Notes under the pieces: generated by a model | The model's input: only the letters and a program-made list of their open reading frames with translations | The model's database searches: none | Told to the model about the DNA's origin: nothing | Position numbers and translations under genes: made by a program | Shown here: in pieces, positions 12,968-21,958 of the stretch | Position numbering within the stretch: the stretch's first letter is position 1 | Layout of the letters: every line of letters starts with the position of its first letter | Assembly: GCA_016081115.2 (NCBI GenBank) | Contig: JABTTQ020001806.1 | Span: forward strand, 355,504 to 419,503 | DNA length: 64,000 nucleotides | Reading direction: 5' to 3' | Source of the DNA: Rehmannia glutinosa | Taxonomy: Eukaryota > Streptophyta > Magnoliopsida > Lamiales > Orobanchaceae

Positions 12968-13975
12968 TTATTCAAGAAGCATTGTCTAGTCCAGAAGCTC
13001 CTCTCTGGAAAGAAGCTATCAATAATGAGATAGATTCCATCATGCAAAATCACACTTGGGAGTTGGTTGATCTCCCACCGGGTTGCAAACCTTTGGGATG
13101 CAAGTAGATCCTTAAAAGGAAGTATAAAGCAGATGGATCTATCGACAAGTATAAAGCCCGTTTGGTAGCTAAAGGGTTTGGACAAAAGGAGGGATATGAC
13201 TTCTCCGATACATATTCTCCTGTCACGAGGATTACGTCCATTCGTGTTCTCATTGCTATTGCACCTTTGCATAACCTTGAGATACATCAAATGGACGTTA
13301 AGACTACCTTCTTGAATGGTGAGCTTGAAGAGGAGATCTATATGGAACAACCGGAGGGGTACGTTGCACCCAATCAAGAGCGAAAGGTATGTAAACTTGT
13401 TAAGTCACTTTATGCACTAAAACAAGCATCTAAGCAATGACACGAAAAGTTTGACTCGACTATGAAGTCAAAACGGTTTCAAGATCAACGAATGTGACAA
13501 GTGTATCTACATTAAAGGTACAACAAATGATTACGTCATAGTATGCCTTTATGTGGATGATATGTTGATCATGGGTAGTAGTCATGATTTAATCATGAAT
13601 ACTAAGAACATGTTGAAGAAGAACTTTGACATGAAGGATATGGGGTTATCTGATGTTATATTAGGGATTAAAATCTCTAGGACTTCAGATGGAATTGTCT
13701 TGTCACAGTCCCATTATGTCGAAAGCATACTTAGAAGGTTTAATGCTTTTTATAGTGCTCCGGCTAAGACACCTGTAGATCTAAGTCTACACTTGGCCAA
13801 GAATAGAGGCGAACCAGTTTCTCAGCTGGAATATGCAAAGGGTAATTGGCAGTCTGATGTACTTAACGAATTGTACACGTCCAGACATTGCATATTGATG
13901 AGTAAACTAAGTAGGTTCACAAGTAACCCGAGTACGGATCACGGAAAGCCGTGACAAGGGTACTTAGATATTTAA
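12891..13975 (+). pseudogene. Copia-A reverse transcriptase
   Basis: The RT starts near 12945 (EAPLWKEAINNEIDS). It continues through KARLVAKGF and QMDVKTTFLNGELEEEIYMEQPEG (13162-13440) to YVDD at 13550-13561 and IGI-type C-terminal sequence up to about 13954. Two conserved tryptophan codons are stops: TAG at 13105-13107 within the CKWI-type motif, and TGA at 13438-13440 after KQASKQ. A frame break lies near 13480. Confidence 0.9.
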
Positions 13976-14503
13976 AGTATACCATGAACTATGGAATACT
14001 TTATACGAGATATCCAAAAGTATTAGAAGGATCTTTGTGATGCCAATTGGATATCGACACAAAGACTCCAAGTCCACAAGTGGATTTGTTTTCACAATAG
14101 GCGGAGGAGCGGTGTCGTGGAAGTCTTGAAGCAGGCGTGCATAGCTCGATCCACTATGGAATCCGAGTTCATAACTTTAGATAAAAGCGGTAAAGAATTT
14201 GAATGGCTTAGAAACTTCTTAGAGGATATTCCTTGTTGGAATAAGCATGTACTCTTTGTTATGATACACTCGTGATAGTCAAGCAAAGAATCGGAAGGGC
14301 ACAAAGCAAGTATGTATAATGGTAAGTCTAGACATATACGTCGGAGACACAATACCATTAGGCAGTTGATTTCGAATGGGGTTATTTCGGTTGACTACGT
14401 GAAGTCAAAGGAAAACCTCGCGGATCCGCTTTTTACGAAAGGCATAAATCGAGATCAACTGTATAAACTGTTAAGGGGAATGGGTTTAAAATCCACAACT
14501 TAA
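13976..14503 (+). pseudogene. Copia-A RNase H
   Basis: It begins after the RT tail (VLRYLKYT-like). It includes KQACIARSTMESEF with the catalytic Glu context at about 14130-14170, EFEWLRNFL, and the C-terminal ISVDYVKSKENLADPLFTKG at 14312-14503, ending GMGLKSTT and a stop. Several frame changes interrupt it. Confidence 0.87.
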
Positions 14504-14868
14504 AGAATGTTCATAGCGGTAACCCAACCTTGTGAATTAGAGATCCCAAGACTTTGGTTCAATGGGACAACTAAGTTATGAATGTTCAGCTGAACACTTG
14601 GAAAATGTGTTAGCTCATTCTCGATACTTCCAAGTGTATGTAAATCTGCTGAATGTGGTGAGGTTAAGTTTAAGACTTTTAATGATTCCTATATTGAAAG
14701 GTGGAGTATGGCAGGATACTCTTCAATAGGAGATCACCTATATAAGTGAGAAGTAATGGCCGCTTCAAAAGAAACACTTATGAATCTAAGATATGGTCCA
14801 GGGCCGAAATGGACACAACGTGAGAACAACAAATGTTAGAGTTGTTATTGTGTAAGTACTGTTGTCTT
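14504..14868 (+). other. Copia-A 3' untranslated region, left of the SIRE-A insertion
   Basis: Non-coding. It includes TTGGTTCAATGGGACAACTAAGT, a kind of post-RNase H sequence common in plant copia elements. The last five bases, GTCTT (14864-14868), are the SIRE-A target duplication, and the region resumes at 23216. Confidence 0.75.
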
Positions 14869-15480
14869 TGTTAGATAAATGTTTTTATCATGATTTTGAT
14901 GATTTTGTTCAAATGAGTTTTTAAACCAAAACAATGTCCCTAAATGTTGTCTATATACTTCCGATCGATTTAAAATGTTTTTACTATTTTTCGGAGTATT
15001 TCTTAGAGTTTATTTTCGATATAAAATTGGACTACACATTTGTTTCAGCTCGACCAGGTCGCCCCATAGGGCAACCCGCACTGAGTTGAGTTTTGAAACA
15101 GAAAATGGGACGTAAAAAAAATGGAGAGGGCGACCGTCGACCCACTCGGGCGACCGTACGGGAGCAACCCTCTTGGTTTAGTTTTCTCTGTTTCGTAAAT
15201 CCTTCAACCTCCAAGGTCTGACTAAAGGCGACCGGTCGCACCCCCTCCGACCGGTCCCCCTGTGTTAAAATTCACAGAATTCAATTTCAATCTTATCTCT
15301 GCGCGACCGGTCGAACCCCCTGTTTATCAGCAAACTATCCATTGCGTTTTCAGACAACTTTTCCCTATTTTGTGGGATTGATTTCTAACAACTATATTGA
15401 TCATTTTATATGGTTTCTTTTGCAGCAAATCACTCCCCATGGAGGAGCTAATGTCTGGAAATGAAAGCCAAGTCCTCTCC

Positions 15481-15488
15481 TATAAATA
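15481..15488 (+). promoter_or_regulatory. TATA box of the SIRE-A 5' LTR
   Basis: TATAAATA within CTCTCCTATAAATAGAGG, conserved at 22613-22620 in the 3' LTR and at 35300-35307 in SIRE-B. It probably sets the genomic RNA start about 30 bases downstream. Confidence 0.75.
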
Positions 15489-15709
15489 GAGGCTTCATTC
15501 AAGCAACAAGATACAACACTCTACACAAGCAAAGAGCAATTGAGCAAACACTTTCATAAATCTTGTTGTATTAGCCTAAGCACTTTCATTTGCACAAACT
15601 TGAGGTCTAGGCTTTCAATTCTTGATTACACTTGTACTCATATTGTATCAATCATTATTGAGTTGTAATCTTGATTTTGGTCATCATTCAACACAAGACA
15701 TCCTTGTGA

Positions 15710-15871
15710 GTATTCTTGTGGTAATAATACACTTGGATGATCTAGGTGATAGGTGTTTGAAGGTTGTGGTAATCTTCAAAGGTGTTGTAAGAGGATTGTG
15801 GTAATCCTCAAGGTGTTGTAAAGAGGTTGTGGTAATCCTCAAGGTGTTGTATTAATTTTTGGTAAATTAAT
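15710..15871 (+). repeat. Series of five small hairpins with a GTGGT/TTGGT loop
   Basis: Inverted repeats each enclose a five-base loop: 15710-15730, 15759-15777 (GAAGGTT/AATCTTC), 15791-15809 (GAGGATT/AATCCTC), 15823-15840 and 15851-15871 (ATTAATTT/AAATTAAT). Stem sequences differ but arms change together, while the loop stays G/TTGGT. The series lies 3' of the TATA box and 5' of the PBS, so it would be in the 5' leader of the element RNA. Function unknown. Confidence 0.8.
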
Positions 15872-16089
15872 AAAATCTTTTTCTTTTTGAAATCCATCCC
15901 GGATATACTGGGGTGGTAGTAGATTAGGCCCTAGGTGGGTTGAACTACTATAAATCGACGTGTGCTATTTACTTTCCGCATTTAGCATTTCATTTTTGCT
16001 TGAGTCTTTCGAAAAAGAGGGCAAAATCTGAAAAACCGGGATAATCTATTCACCCCCTCTAGATTATTGTAGCCACTTGGACTAACAAG

Positions 16090-16102
16090 TGGTATCAAAG
16101 CC
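16090..16102 (+). promoter_or_regulatory. Primer-binding site of SIRE-A
   Basis: TGGTATCAAAGCC, two bases after the LTR. It is a near match to the TGGTATCAGAGC site used with initiator tRNA-Met in plant copia elements. Confidence 0.88.
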
Positions 16103-16144
16103 AAACTCTTTGGCTAGCTCGTTCCGAGTAAAGAGGAAAGATCC

Positions 16145-16669
16145 ATGGCTACACATGATGCTCATCTCACCACCGGCGCCTCCACCAACAAGCCACCACT
16201 ATTCGACGCCAACAACTACGCATTTTGGAAAGACCGTATGGAGTGCTTTCAACAAGGGTGCGGGTTCGATATTTGGAATGTGGTTATTGAAGGAGTTGAT
16301 CAACCAACCAAGAAATCGGAGGATGGCACTTTGACTCCTAAACCTTTCAAGGAGTTCGATGAAAATGACAAAAAGGCTTTCTCTCTAAACGGTAAGGCCT
16401 TAAATATTTTGCATTGTTCTCTTACGACTACCAAGTATAATCGCATAAGAGGCATAAGGTCGGCACATGAGGTTTGGAAAAAATTGGAGACAATTTATGA
16501 AGGGACTAAGAAGGTCAAGCAAGCAAGAAAGACCATGCTTGTTAAAGACTTTGAAAACTTTAACATGCATGATGGTGAAAACATTTCCAAGATGGTGGAA
16601 AGGCTTGATAATATTGTCAATCCTCTTGTGGCCCTTGGTAAAGTCATTTCGAAGAAGAAGACAAGGTGA
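16145..16669 (+). CDS. SIRE-A gag, N-terminal part (frameshifted)
   Basis: Starts with ATG at 16145, shortly after the PBS. The first 170 residues are the copia Gag (UBN2-type) domain: PPLFDANNYAFWKDRMECF, LNGKALNILHCSL, AHEVWKKLETIYEGT and VKQARKTMLVKDFENF are recognisable. The frame ends KKKTR at 16669. The normal continuation (EEDKVTKVLNALPG) is in the next frame, so a one-base indel near 16650 splits Gag. SIRE-B carries a homologous start. Confidence 0.88.
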   Translation: MATHDAHLTTGASTNKPPLFDANNYAFWKDRMECFQQGCGFDIWNVVIEGVDQPTKKSEDGTLTPKPFKEFDENDKKAFSLNGKALNILHCSLTTTKYNRIRGIRSAHEVWKKLETIYEGTKKVKQARKTMLVKDFENFNMHDGENISKMVERLDNIVNPLVALGKVISKKKTR

Positions 16670-17931
16670 CTAAGGTATTGAATGCTCTTCCCGGCTCATG
16701 GTCCGAAAAAGTAACGGCAATCACGGAGGCACAAAACCTTGAGACACTCAAGTTTGACGAGCTCATTGGAAACCTCCTCATCTATGAAGTCTATCTCAAG
16801 GAGAGGAAAAATTCCAAACCATCCATAAATCAATCGGGTATGCAAATTATTCCTAAAGGTCTTGCTTCTTCTTCTAATAATGCATACTATGATAATGATG
16901 ATGATGATGAGAAGACGGCCGCACTTGTTCGAAAATTTGCAAAATTTATGAATAAAAATAAAGCGAGAAAACCAAGAGATAATGCTTGCTTTCAATGCGG
17001 AAAACCCGGGCACTTCATTGCCGATTGCCCAAAGCTCGATGAAGAGGAGCAAAAGAAAAAGAAGCCTTTCACAAAAAAGAAGGCTCTAAACGCGAAGGTC
17101 AAAACATGGGATGAACTACTCAAAACAACCGATGAGGAAGGAGAAACCGAACACGGTCTCATGGCCATAGACGATGAAAACAATGAGGTACACTCAAATT
17201 CTTCTACTTCCTCCATAGTTGATGACTTGCAATGTGATTTTGATGAATTGAAAATTGAGTTTCAAAATTTAATTGTTAAATACAAAAATTTGAAAAAGGA
17301 GCATAAGGAGCTTAAGGTTGAAAAGGAAAAATTATTTACCTCTTATGAATCTCTAGACAAAGCTCATGCTCTTACTCTTACTAGAATTCATTCTCTTGAA
17401 ACCGAAAAGGAATCGCTCACAAAAGATGTTGAATGTTTGAAAAATGATGTGCATCGTTTCAACATAAGCACGGATAAAGTCACAAAAATTTTAGATGCAC
17501 AAAGAGATGAGCATTCCAAATTGGGACTTGGTTATAAGCCATTTCAAAGTGTTTTTAAGAAAAATAACCAAGGTCCAACTTTTGTACGTGCTAATAATTA
17601 TAATACTCCTACTTGTTTTTATTGTGGCAAAGTTGGACATTATGCTAATAATTGCAAATTGAGAAATAGCTCAAGACATGTTTGGAGACCCAAAGGTCTC
17701 AAGACTAACCCCCATGGACCCCAAAATTATAGGGTACCTAAAAGAAATTCTTTTGTAGGTGATAGGGGCTATAACAACAATGGAAGATTCAAAATGACTC
17801 GTGGACAGCGGATGTTCACGCCATATGACCGGAAGAAGAGAACTTTTTACCAACATCAAGCTCCAAGAAGAGGGTATGGTCATGTTCGGCAATGGCAAAG
17901 GAAAAATTCTTGGAAATGGAGAAATTGGTAA
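16666..17931 (+). CDS. SIRE-A gag, C-terminal part with two zinc knuckles and a coiled coil
   Basis: A 421-residue frame. Residues 1-50 finish the capsid-like domain (VLNALPGSW, LKFDELIGNLLIYE). Residues 108-121 are CFQCGKPGHFIADC and residues 317-330 CFYCGKVGHYANNC, both CX2CX4HX4C. Between them, about residues 180-285 are rich in E/K/L heptads (coiled coil). The final 44 residues overlap the start of pol in another frame. Coiled-coil Gag is a known Sirevirus trait. The first Met is only the first codon of the fragment, not a true start. Confidence 0.88.
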   Translation: MTKVLNALPGSWSEKVTAITEAQNLETLKFDELIGNLLIYEVYLKERKNSKPSINQSGMQIIPKGLASSSNNAYYDNDDDDEKTAALVRKFAKFMNKNKARKPRDNACFQCGKPGHFIADCPKLDEEEQKKKKPFTKKKALNAKVKTWDELLKTTDEEGETEHGLMAIDDENNEVHSNSSTSSIVDDLQCDFDELKIEFQNLIVKYKNLKKEHKELKVEKEKLFTSYESLDKAHALTLTRIHSLETEKESLTKDVECLKNDVHRFNISTDKVTKILDAQRDEHSKLGLGYKPFQSVFKKNNQGPTFVRANNYNTPTCFYCGKVGHYANNCKLRNSSRHVWRPKGLKTNPHGPQNYRVPKRNSFVGDRGYNNNGRFKMTRGQRMFTPYDRKKRTFYQHQAPRRGYGHVRQWQRKNSWKWRNW

Positions 17932-19195
17932 CTCTTCTTTCTCTCTTAGTAATGTTCTTTTAGTTGAAGGGCTTAAGTTTAATTTGATAAGTGTTAGCCA
18001 ACTTTGTGATTCAAATTATGATGTTTCCTTTAATAAAGAAAAATGTCTTATACTTAAAAATGGTGAAATTATTTGTGAAGCAAATAGAAAAGGCAATCTT
18101 TACAAAATTTGTACAAGTGATTTGGTTAGTCAAAATGTTTCTTGTTTAGTCGCCAATAATGATTTAACTAGTTTATGGCATAGGCGACTTGGACATGTTG
18201 GATACAAGAATTTGAAAAATATTTACAAAAACCAACATGTGAAAGGACTACCCAAATTGAATTTTGAAAATTTTGGCTTATGTGACACTTGTCAAAAGAA
18301 CAAATTAGTTAAAAGTAGTTTTAAGCCCAAAAATGAAACTTCCACGACCAAACCCCTACAAATGCTTCACCTTGATTTGTATGGGGATATTGGTACGGCT
18401 AGTCTAAGTGGAAAACATTACACTTTTGTTATCGTCGATGATTTTTCTAGATATACTTGGGCTCTTTTTCTTACCAATAAAAGCGATGCCGTTAATGAGT
18501 TTGTTAAGTTGTGTAGACTTATTGAGAATAAAAAGGAAGACACTATCAAGTCTATTCGAAGCGATCGAGGTGGAGAATTTGACGGTGAATATAGAGTATT
18601 TTGTGAAACCAAAGGATATGCTCATAATTTTTCGGCTCCAAGGACACCTCAACAAAATGGAGTAGCCGAAAGGAAAAATCGAACATTACAAGAGATGAGT
18701 CGGTCCATGCTCAATGAATTTTCACTTCCAAAATATTTTTGGGCCGAAGCCGTAAGTACCGCTTGCTATGTCATTAATCGAGTTTATATTCGTCCTAAAA
18801 TGAATAAAACTCCATATGAGCTTTGGAAAGGTAGAACTCCAAATATTAGTTATTTCAAGATATTTGGTTGTAAATGCTTTATTTTGAATACCAAGGATCA
18901 ATTGGACAAACTTGATCCTAAGGTAGGTGAAGGGATATTTATGGGATATTCAACAAAAAGCAAAGCATATCGGGTTTACAATAAGACTAGTGGAGTTGTT
19001 GAAGAATCCATCCATGTCAAATTTAATGAGGCTTCGGGGGTTGAAAGAATACCTAATGATGAAAGTGATGAAGAAGATATTATTGAACAAATTGTTCAAA
19101 TTGATGATCAACCGTCTACATCAAATGATCAACCGTCCACTTCAAATGGTCCTCAAGAAGATAGAGGTGATATCTCGGATCTTCCGTTGCATTGA
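17798..19195 (+). CDS. SIRE-A pol part 1: protease, GAG-pre-integrase, integrase
   Basis: The frame opens after a TGA (17795-17797) at the position of the conserved Trp before the protease site. The site is LVDSGCSRHMTG (Asp 17804). Then come LLVEGLKFNLISVSQLCD, the zinc site (LWHRRLGH ... CDTCQKNK), and the catalytic core with Asp in FVIVDDFSRYTW (near 18437), Asp in SDRGGEF (18563) and Glu in NGVAERKN (18668). TPYELWKGRTP and the acidic C-terminal linker end at 19195. It is in the +1 frame relative to gag and overlaps it by 134 bases. Confidence 0.9.
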   Translation, partial: LVDSGCSRHMTGRRELFTNIKLQEEGMVMFGNGKGKILGNGEIGNSSFSLSNVLLVEGLKFNLISVSQLCDSNYDVSFNKEKCLILKNGEIICEANRKGNLYKICTSDLVSQNVSCLVANNDLTSLWHRRLGHVGYKNLKNIYKNQHVKGLPKLNFENFGLCDTCQKNKLVKSSFKPKNETSTTKPLQMLHLDLYGDIGTASLSGKHYTFVIVDDFSRYTWALFLTNKSDAVNEFVKLCRLIENKKEDTIKSIRSDRGGEFDGEYRVFCETKGYAHNFSAPRTPQQNGVAERKNRTLQEMSRSMLNEFSLPKYFWAEAVSTACYVINRVYIRPKMNKTPYELWKGRTPNISYFKIFGCKCFILNTKDQLDKLDPKVGEGIFMGYSTKSKAYRVYNKTSGVVEESIHVKFNEASGVERIPNDESDEEDIIEQIVQIDDQPSTSNDQPSTSNGPQEDRGDISDLPLH

Positions 19196-20379
19196 AATTT
19201 AAGGAGATCTTCCAAAAGATCTTATTATTGGTGATCCTTGACAAAGTGATGACCGGAGAAAATTTGCCGAGAAAGCTCTTATTTCTCAAAAAGAGCCTAA
19301 AAATGCTAAAGAGGCCATTGAGGATGAGGATTGGTTCTTAGAAATGCAGGAGGAGTTAAATCAATTTGAAAGAAATGATGTATGGGAATTAGTACCTTGT
19401 CCTCCATCTCAAACTATTATTGGTACAAAATGGGTATTCGGAACAAACTTGATGATCAAGGCAACATTATTCGAAATAAGGCAAGGTTAGTAGCTCAAGG
19501 GTATTGTCAAGAAGAAGGTATTGACTATGATGAAACTTTTGCACCGTAGCACGTTTAGAAGCTATTCGTATTTTACTTGCCTATTCTTGTTTTAAAAATT
19601 TCAAACTTTTTCAAATGGATGTTAAATCCGCTTTCTTAAATGGTATTATTCAAGAAGAAGTCTATGTAAAACAACCTCCGGGGTTTGAAAATTTTTCTAG
19701 GCCTAATGATGTTTATAAACTTAAAAAGGCCTTGTATGGTTTAAAACAAGCACCCCGTGCATGGTATGATAGACTTAGTTCTTTTCTTTTACAAAATGGT
19801 TTTATAAGAGGTAAAGTTGATACAACTCTCTTTGTTTTTGAAAAAGGGCAAGATTGTTTACTTGTGCAAATTTATGTTGATGATATTATCTTTGGTGCTA
19901 CTAATGATTCTTTGTGCAAGAAATTCTCTAAGTTGATGCAAGGAGAATTTGAAATGAGAATGATGGGAGAGCTCAACTTCTTTCTTGGACTCCAAATTAA
20001 GCAATGTCAAGAAGGTATTTATATTTCACAATCTAAGTATACAAAAGAACTTTTGAAAAAGTTCGGCATTGAAGAAGGAAGAACCGTCTCTACTCCCATG
20101 GCAACAAATGTCAAAATTGACAAAGATGAGAAAGGCAAGTCCGTGGATGAATCAAAGTATCGAGGTATGATTGGTAGTTTACTTTATTTAACCACTAGTA
20201 GACCGGACATTCTTCATGCCGTATGCCTATGTGCTCGTTTTCAAAGCAATCCCAAAGAATCTCATATGAGTGCCTTTAAAAGGATTTTTCGATATTTGAA
20301 AGGCACCATTCAATATGGTTTATTTTATCCAAAGAATGAAAATTTTCTCTTAAAGGTTATAGTGATTCGGATTATGTGA
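19196..20379 (+). CDS. SIRE-A pol part 2: reverse transcriptase
   Basis: Homology starts near 19300 in broken frames (NDVWELVPCPP, then KARLVAQGYCQEEGIDYDETFAP). It becomes a clean frame from 19615: MDVKSAFLNG, VYVKQPPGFE, KALYGLKQAPRAWYDRL, YVDD at 19873-19884, FFLGLQIKQ and LKGTIQYGL. Frame breaks occur at about 19430, 19550 and 20360. It would copy genomic RNA into cDNA. Confidence 0.9.
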
Positions 20380-20385
20380 GAAATA

Positions 20386-20814
20386 TTGATGATCGGAAAA
20401 GTACTTAGGATCATGTCAATTTTTAGCGATTGCCTAGTTTCTTGGTTTTCAAAGAAGCAAAACTGTGTTTCTCTTTCAACGGCCGAAGCCGAATATATTT
20501 CCGCCGCATTTTGTTGTACTCAACTTCTTTGGATGATACAAACCTTAGCAGATTACAAATGCTCGTTTGAAAACGTACCTATCTTTTGTGATAATATATC
20601 CGCTATAAATATTGCTCAAAACCCGGTTCATCATAATCGTACTAAACATATTGAGATTCAACATCATTTTCTAAGGGATTGTGTTTCAAAACGTAATATT
20701 GAGATATCGTTTGTACCATCTCAAGATCAATTAGCGGACATTTTTACAAAACCGCTATCTTCCGAGACTTTTTCATCCATACGAGCTCGGTTAGGCATAA
20801 TGCATATTGAATGA
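20386..20814 (+). CDS. SIRE-A pol part 3: RNase H
   Basis: Continues after a frame break at about 20360-20385. Recognisable are VSWFSKKQNCVSLSTAEAEY (catalytic Glu), FCDNISAINIAQNPV (Asp) and HHNRTKHIEI, and the C-terminal tail ends at TGA 20812-20814 after RLGIMHIE. Thirty-odd residues of the normal N-terminus (SDAD motif) fall in the broken stretch. Confidence 0.9.
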   Translation: MMIGKVLRIMSIFSDCLVSWFSKKQNCVSLSTAEAEYISAAFCCTQLLWMIQTLADYKCSFENVPIFCDNISAINIAQNPVHHNRTKHIEIQHHFLRDCVSKRNIEISFVPSQDQLADIFTKPLSSETFSSIRARLGIMHIE

Positions 20815-21944
20815 GGCTTATGTTTGCATTTTACATGTTTTTAAAACTTAGGGGCGAAAAATCAGATTTTTGGTTGAAAATTCGGATTTCCTCAAAAATG
20901 TCGCCCTCAACCTCGACCGGTCGCCCTAAGCTATATTTTGAATTAAAACGGTTCTGTCTTCAGCATTCGCCATTTTACCTTATTTTGGCCATTTTTCGTC
21001 CTCTTTGCCAAATTCACACAATTTTCACTCAAAATTATTTTTCATGCATTCTAATCACAACTTGAATCTTATATAGCATGTTTATCATCATCATAGCTCA
21101 TCTTCTCCGATCAAATGGTAAGAATTTTCCTTACTTTGCTCAATTGGGTTGAACCCTTGAGTTTATGGCCTTCTTGTATAATTCTTGATATATTTTGCAT
21201 ATGATCTTGTTGAGCTCTGCTATTATGTTGTTTTGTATGATGTTTGATGTAGTTTGGTGACGAAAATTTTTGGCTTGAATCATTTACAAGGGCTATATAC
21301 AACTTCTTTTAATTTTTACGCCCACAAAGTGTTCGATAAAATGTCGCAATGAAAATTTCAACTTCTACATGATTTTCTTGCTATCAAAAGTCTTCTATAC
21401 TTATTGAGATCATGTTTTGGCAAACAAAACGAGCGTATGAGCTCTTCATGATACATTTCTTCAATTTTCCCTTGTATTCTAAGCTTAATTATTTCATGGT
21501 TGATAAAACGAATTGTTGGCGCACTTTGATAAACTTGAATGATGTTTTTATCATCCTAACATTCTTTTTGATGATTCCAAAGGGGGAGAAATAGAAAATT
21601 GGCTCGTTAGCCAAAAGAAGCTATTAAAAGCTCGCAATAAAAGCTATAAGCGATGGCTTTCTAAAGCCAAGAATACCTAGTCCATGGCTTGTATTATGGA
21701 CTCAATTGCAAAAGATTATAAGTATTGTGACAGGGGGAGCTTCTTAGCTCATGATGTCTATATGCATCTTATATAAGCTTGTTATAGCTTGTGCTTCTAA
21801 CTTATAATAATTGTTTGTTGATATGCTCATAGATAGGGGGAGCTTTGTAAGAAATGCTTTTAACGGATAGTTTACTTGTAAAACCGGAAAATTTATTTGT
21901 TTTTCAAATCGTCCTCGAGAAAATTATTTTGGTTTGTAATCATC
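20815..21944 (+). other. SIRE-A 3' internal non-coding region
   Basis: Between RNase H and the last polypurine tract. It contains a CCTCGACCGGTCGCC palindromic motif (near 20915) like those in the LTR, a GGTAAG potential splice donor at about 21117 that is conserved in SIRE-B, and three extra polypurine tracts. No env-like ORF is recognisable. A short frame at 20811-21065 is not convincing. Confidence 0.7.
21579..21845 (+). repeat. Extra polypurine tracts upstream of the SIRE-A 3' LTR
   Basis: Three G5 tracts: AAAGGGGGAGAA at 21579-21590, ACAGGGGGAGC at 21730-21740 and ATAGGGGGAGCTT at 21833-21845. Repeated PPTs before the 3' LTR are described for Sireviruses. SIRE-B has equivalents at 39141, 39293 and 39397. 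Confidence 0.8.
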
Positions 21945-21958
21945 AAAAATGGGGAGTT
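21945..21958 (+). promoter_or_regulatory. Polypurine tract of SIRE-A
   Basis: AAAAATGGGGAGTT directly before the 3' LTR, the expected priming site for plus-strand cDNA. SIRE-B has AAAAGGGGGAG at the same place. Confidence 0.85.

Larger units (their letters stand above)
14869..16087 (+). repeat. 5' LTR of SIRE-A
   Basis: 1,219 bp, similar throughout to 21959-23215. In order it contains: an AT-rich start, a GC-rich block of CGACC/GGTCG motifs (about 15045-15320), a TATA box (15481), a hairpin series (15710-15871), and the end GGACTAACA followed by the PBS. Confidence 0.94.

Noticed and set aside
16089..16334. Alternative start of SIRE-A gag at 16089
   Set aside because: The conserved Gag motifs are in the other frame, starting with ATG at 16145.
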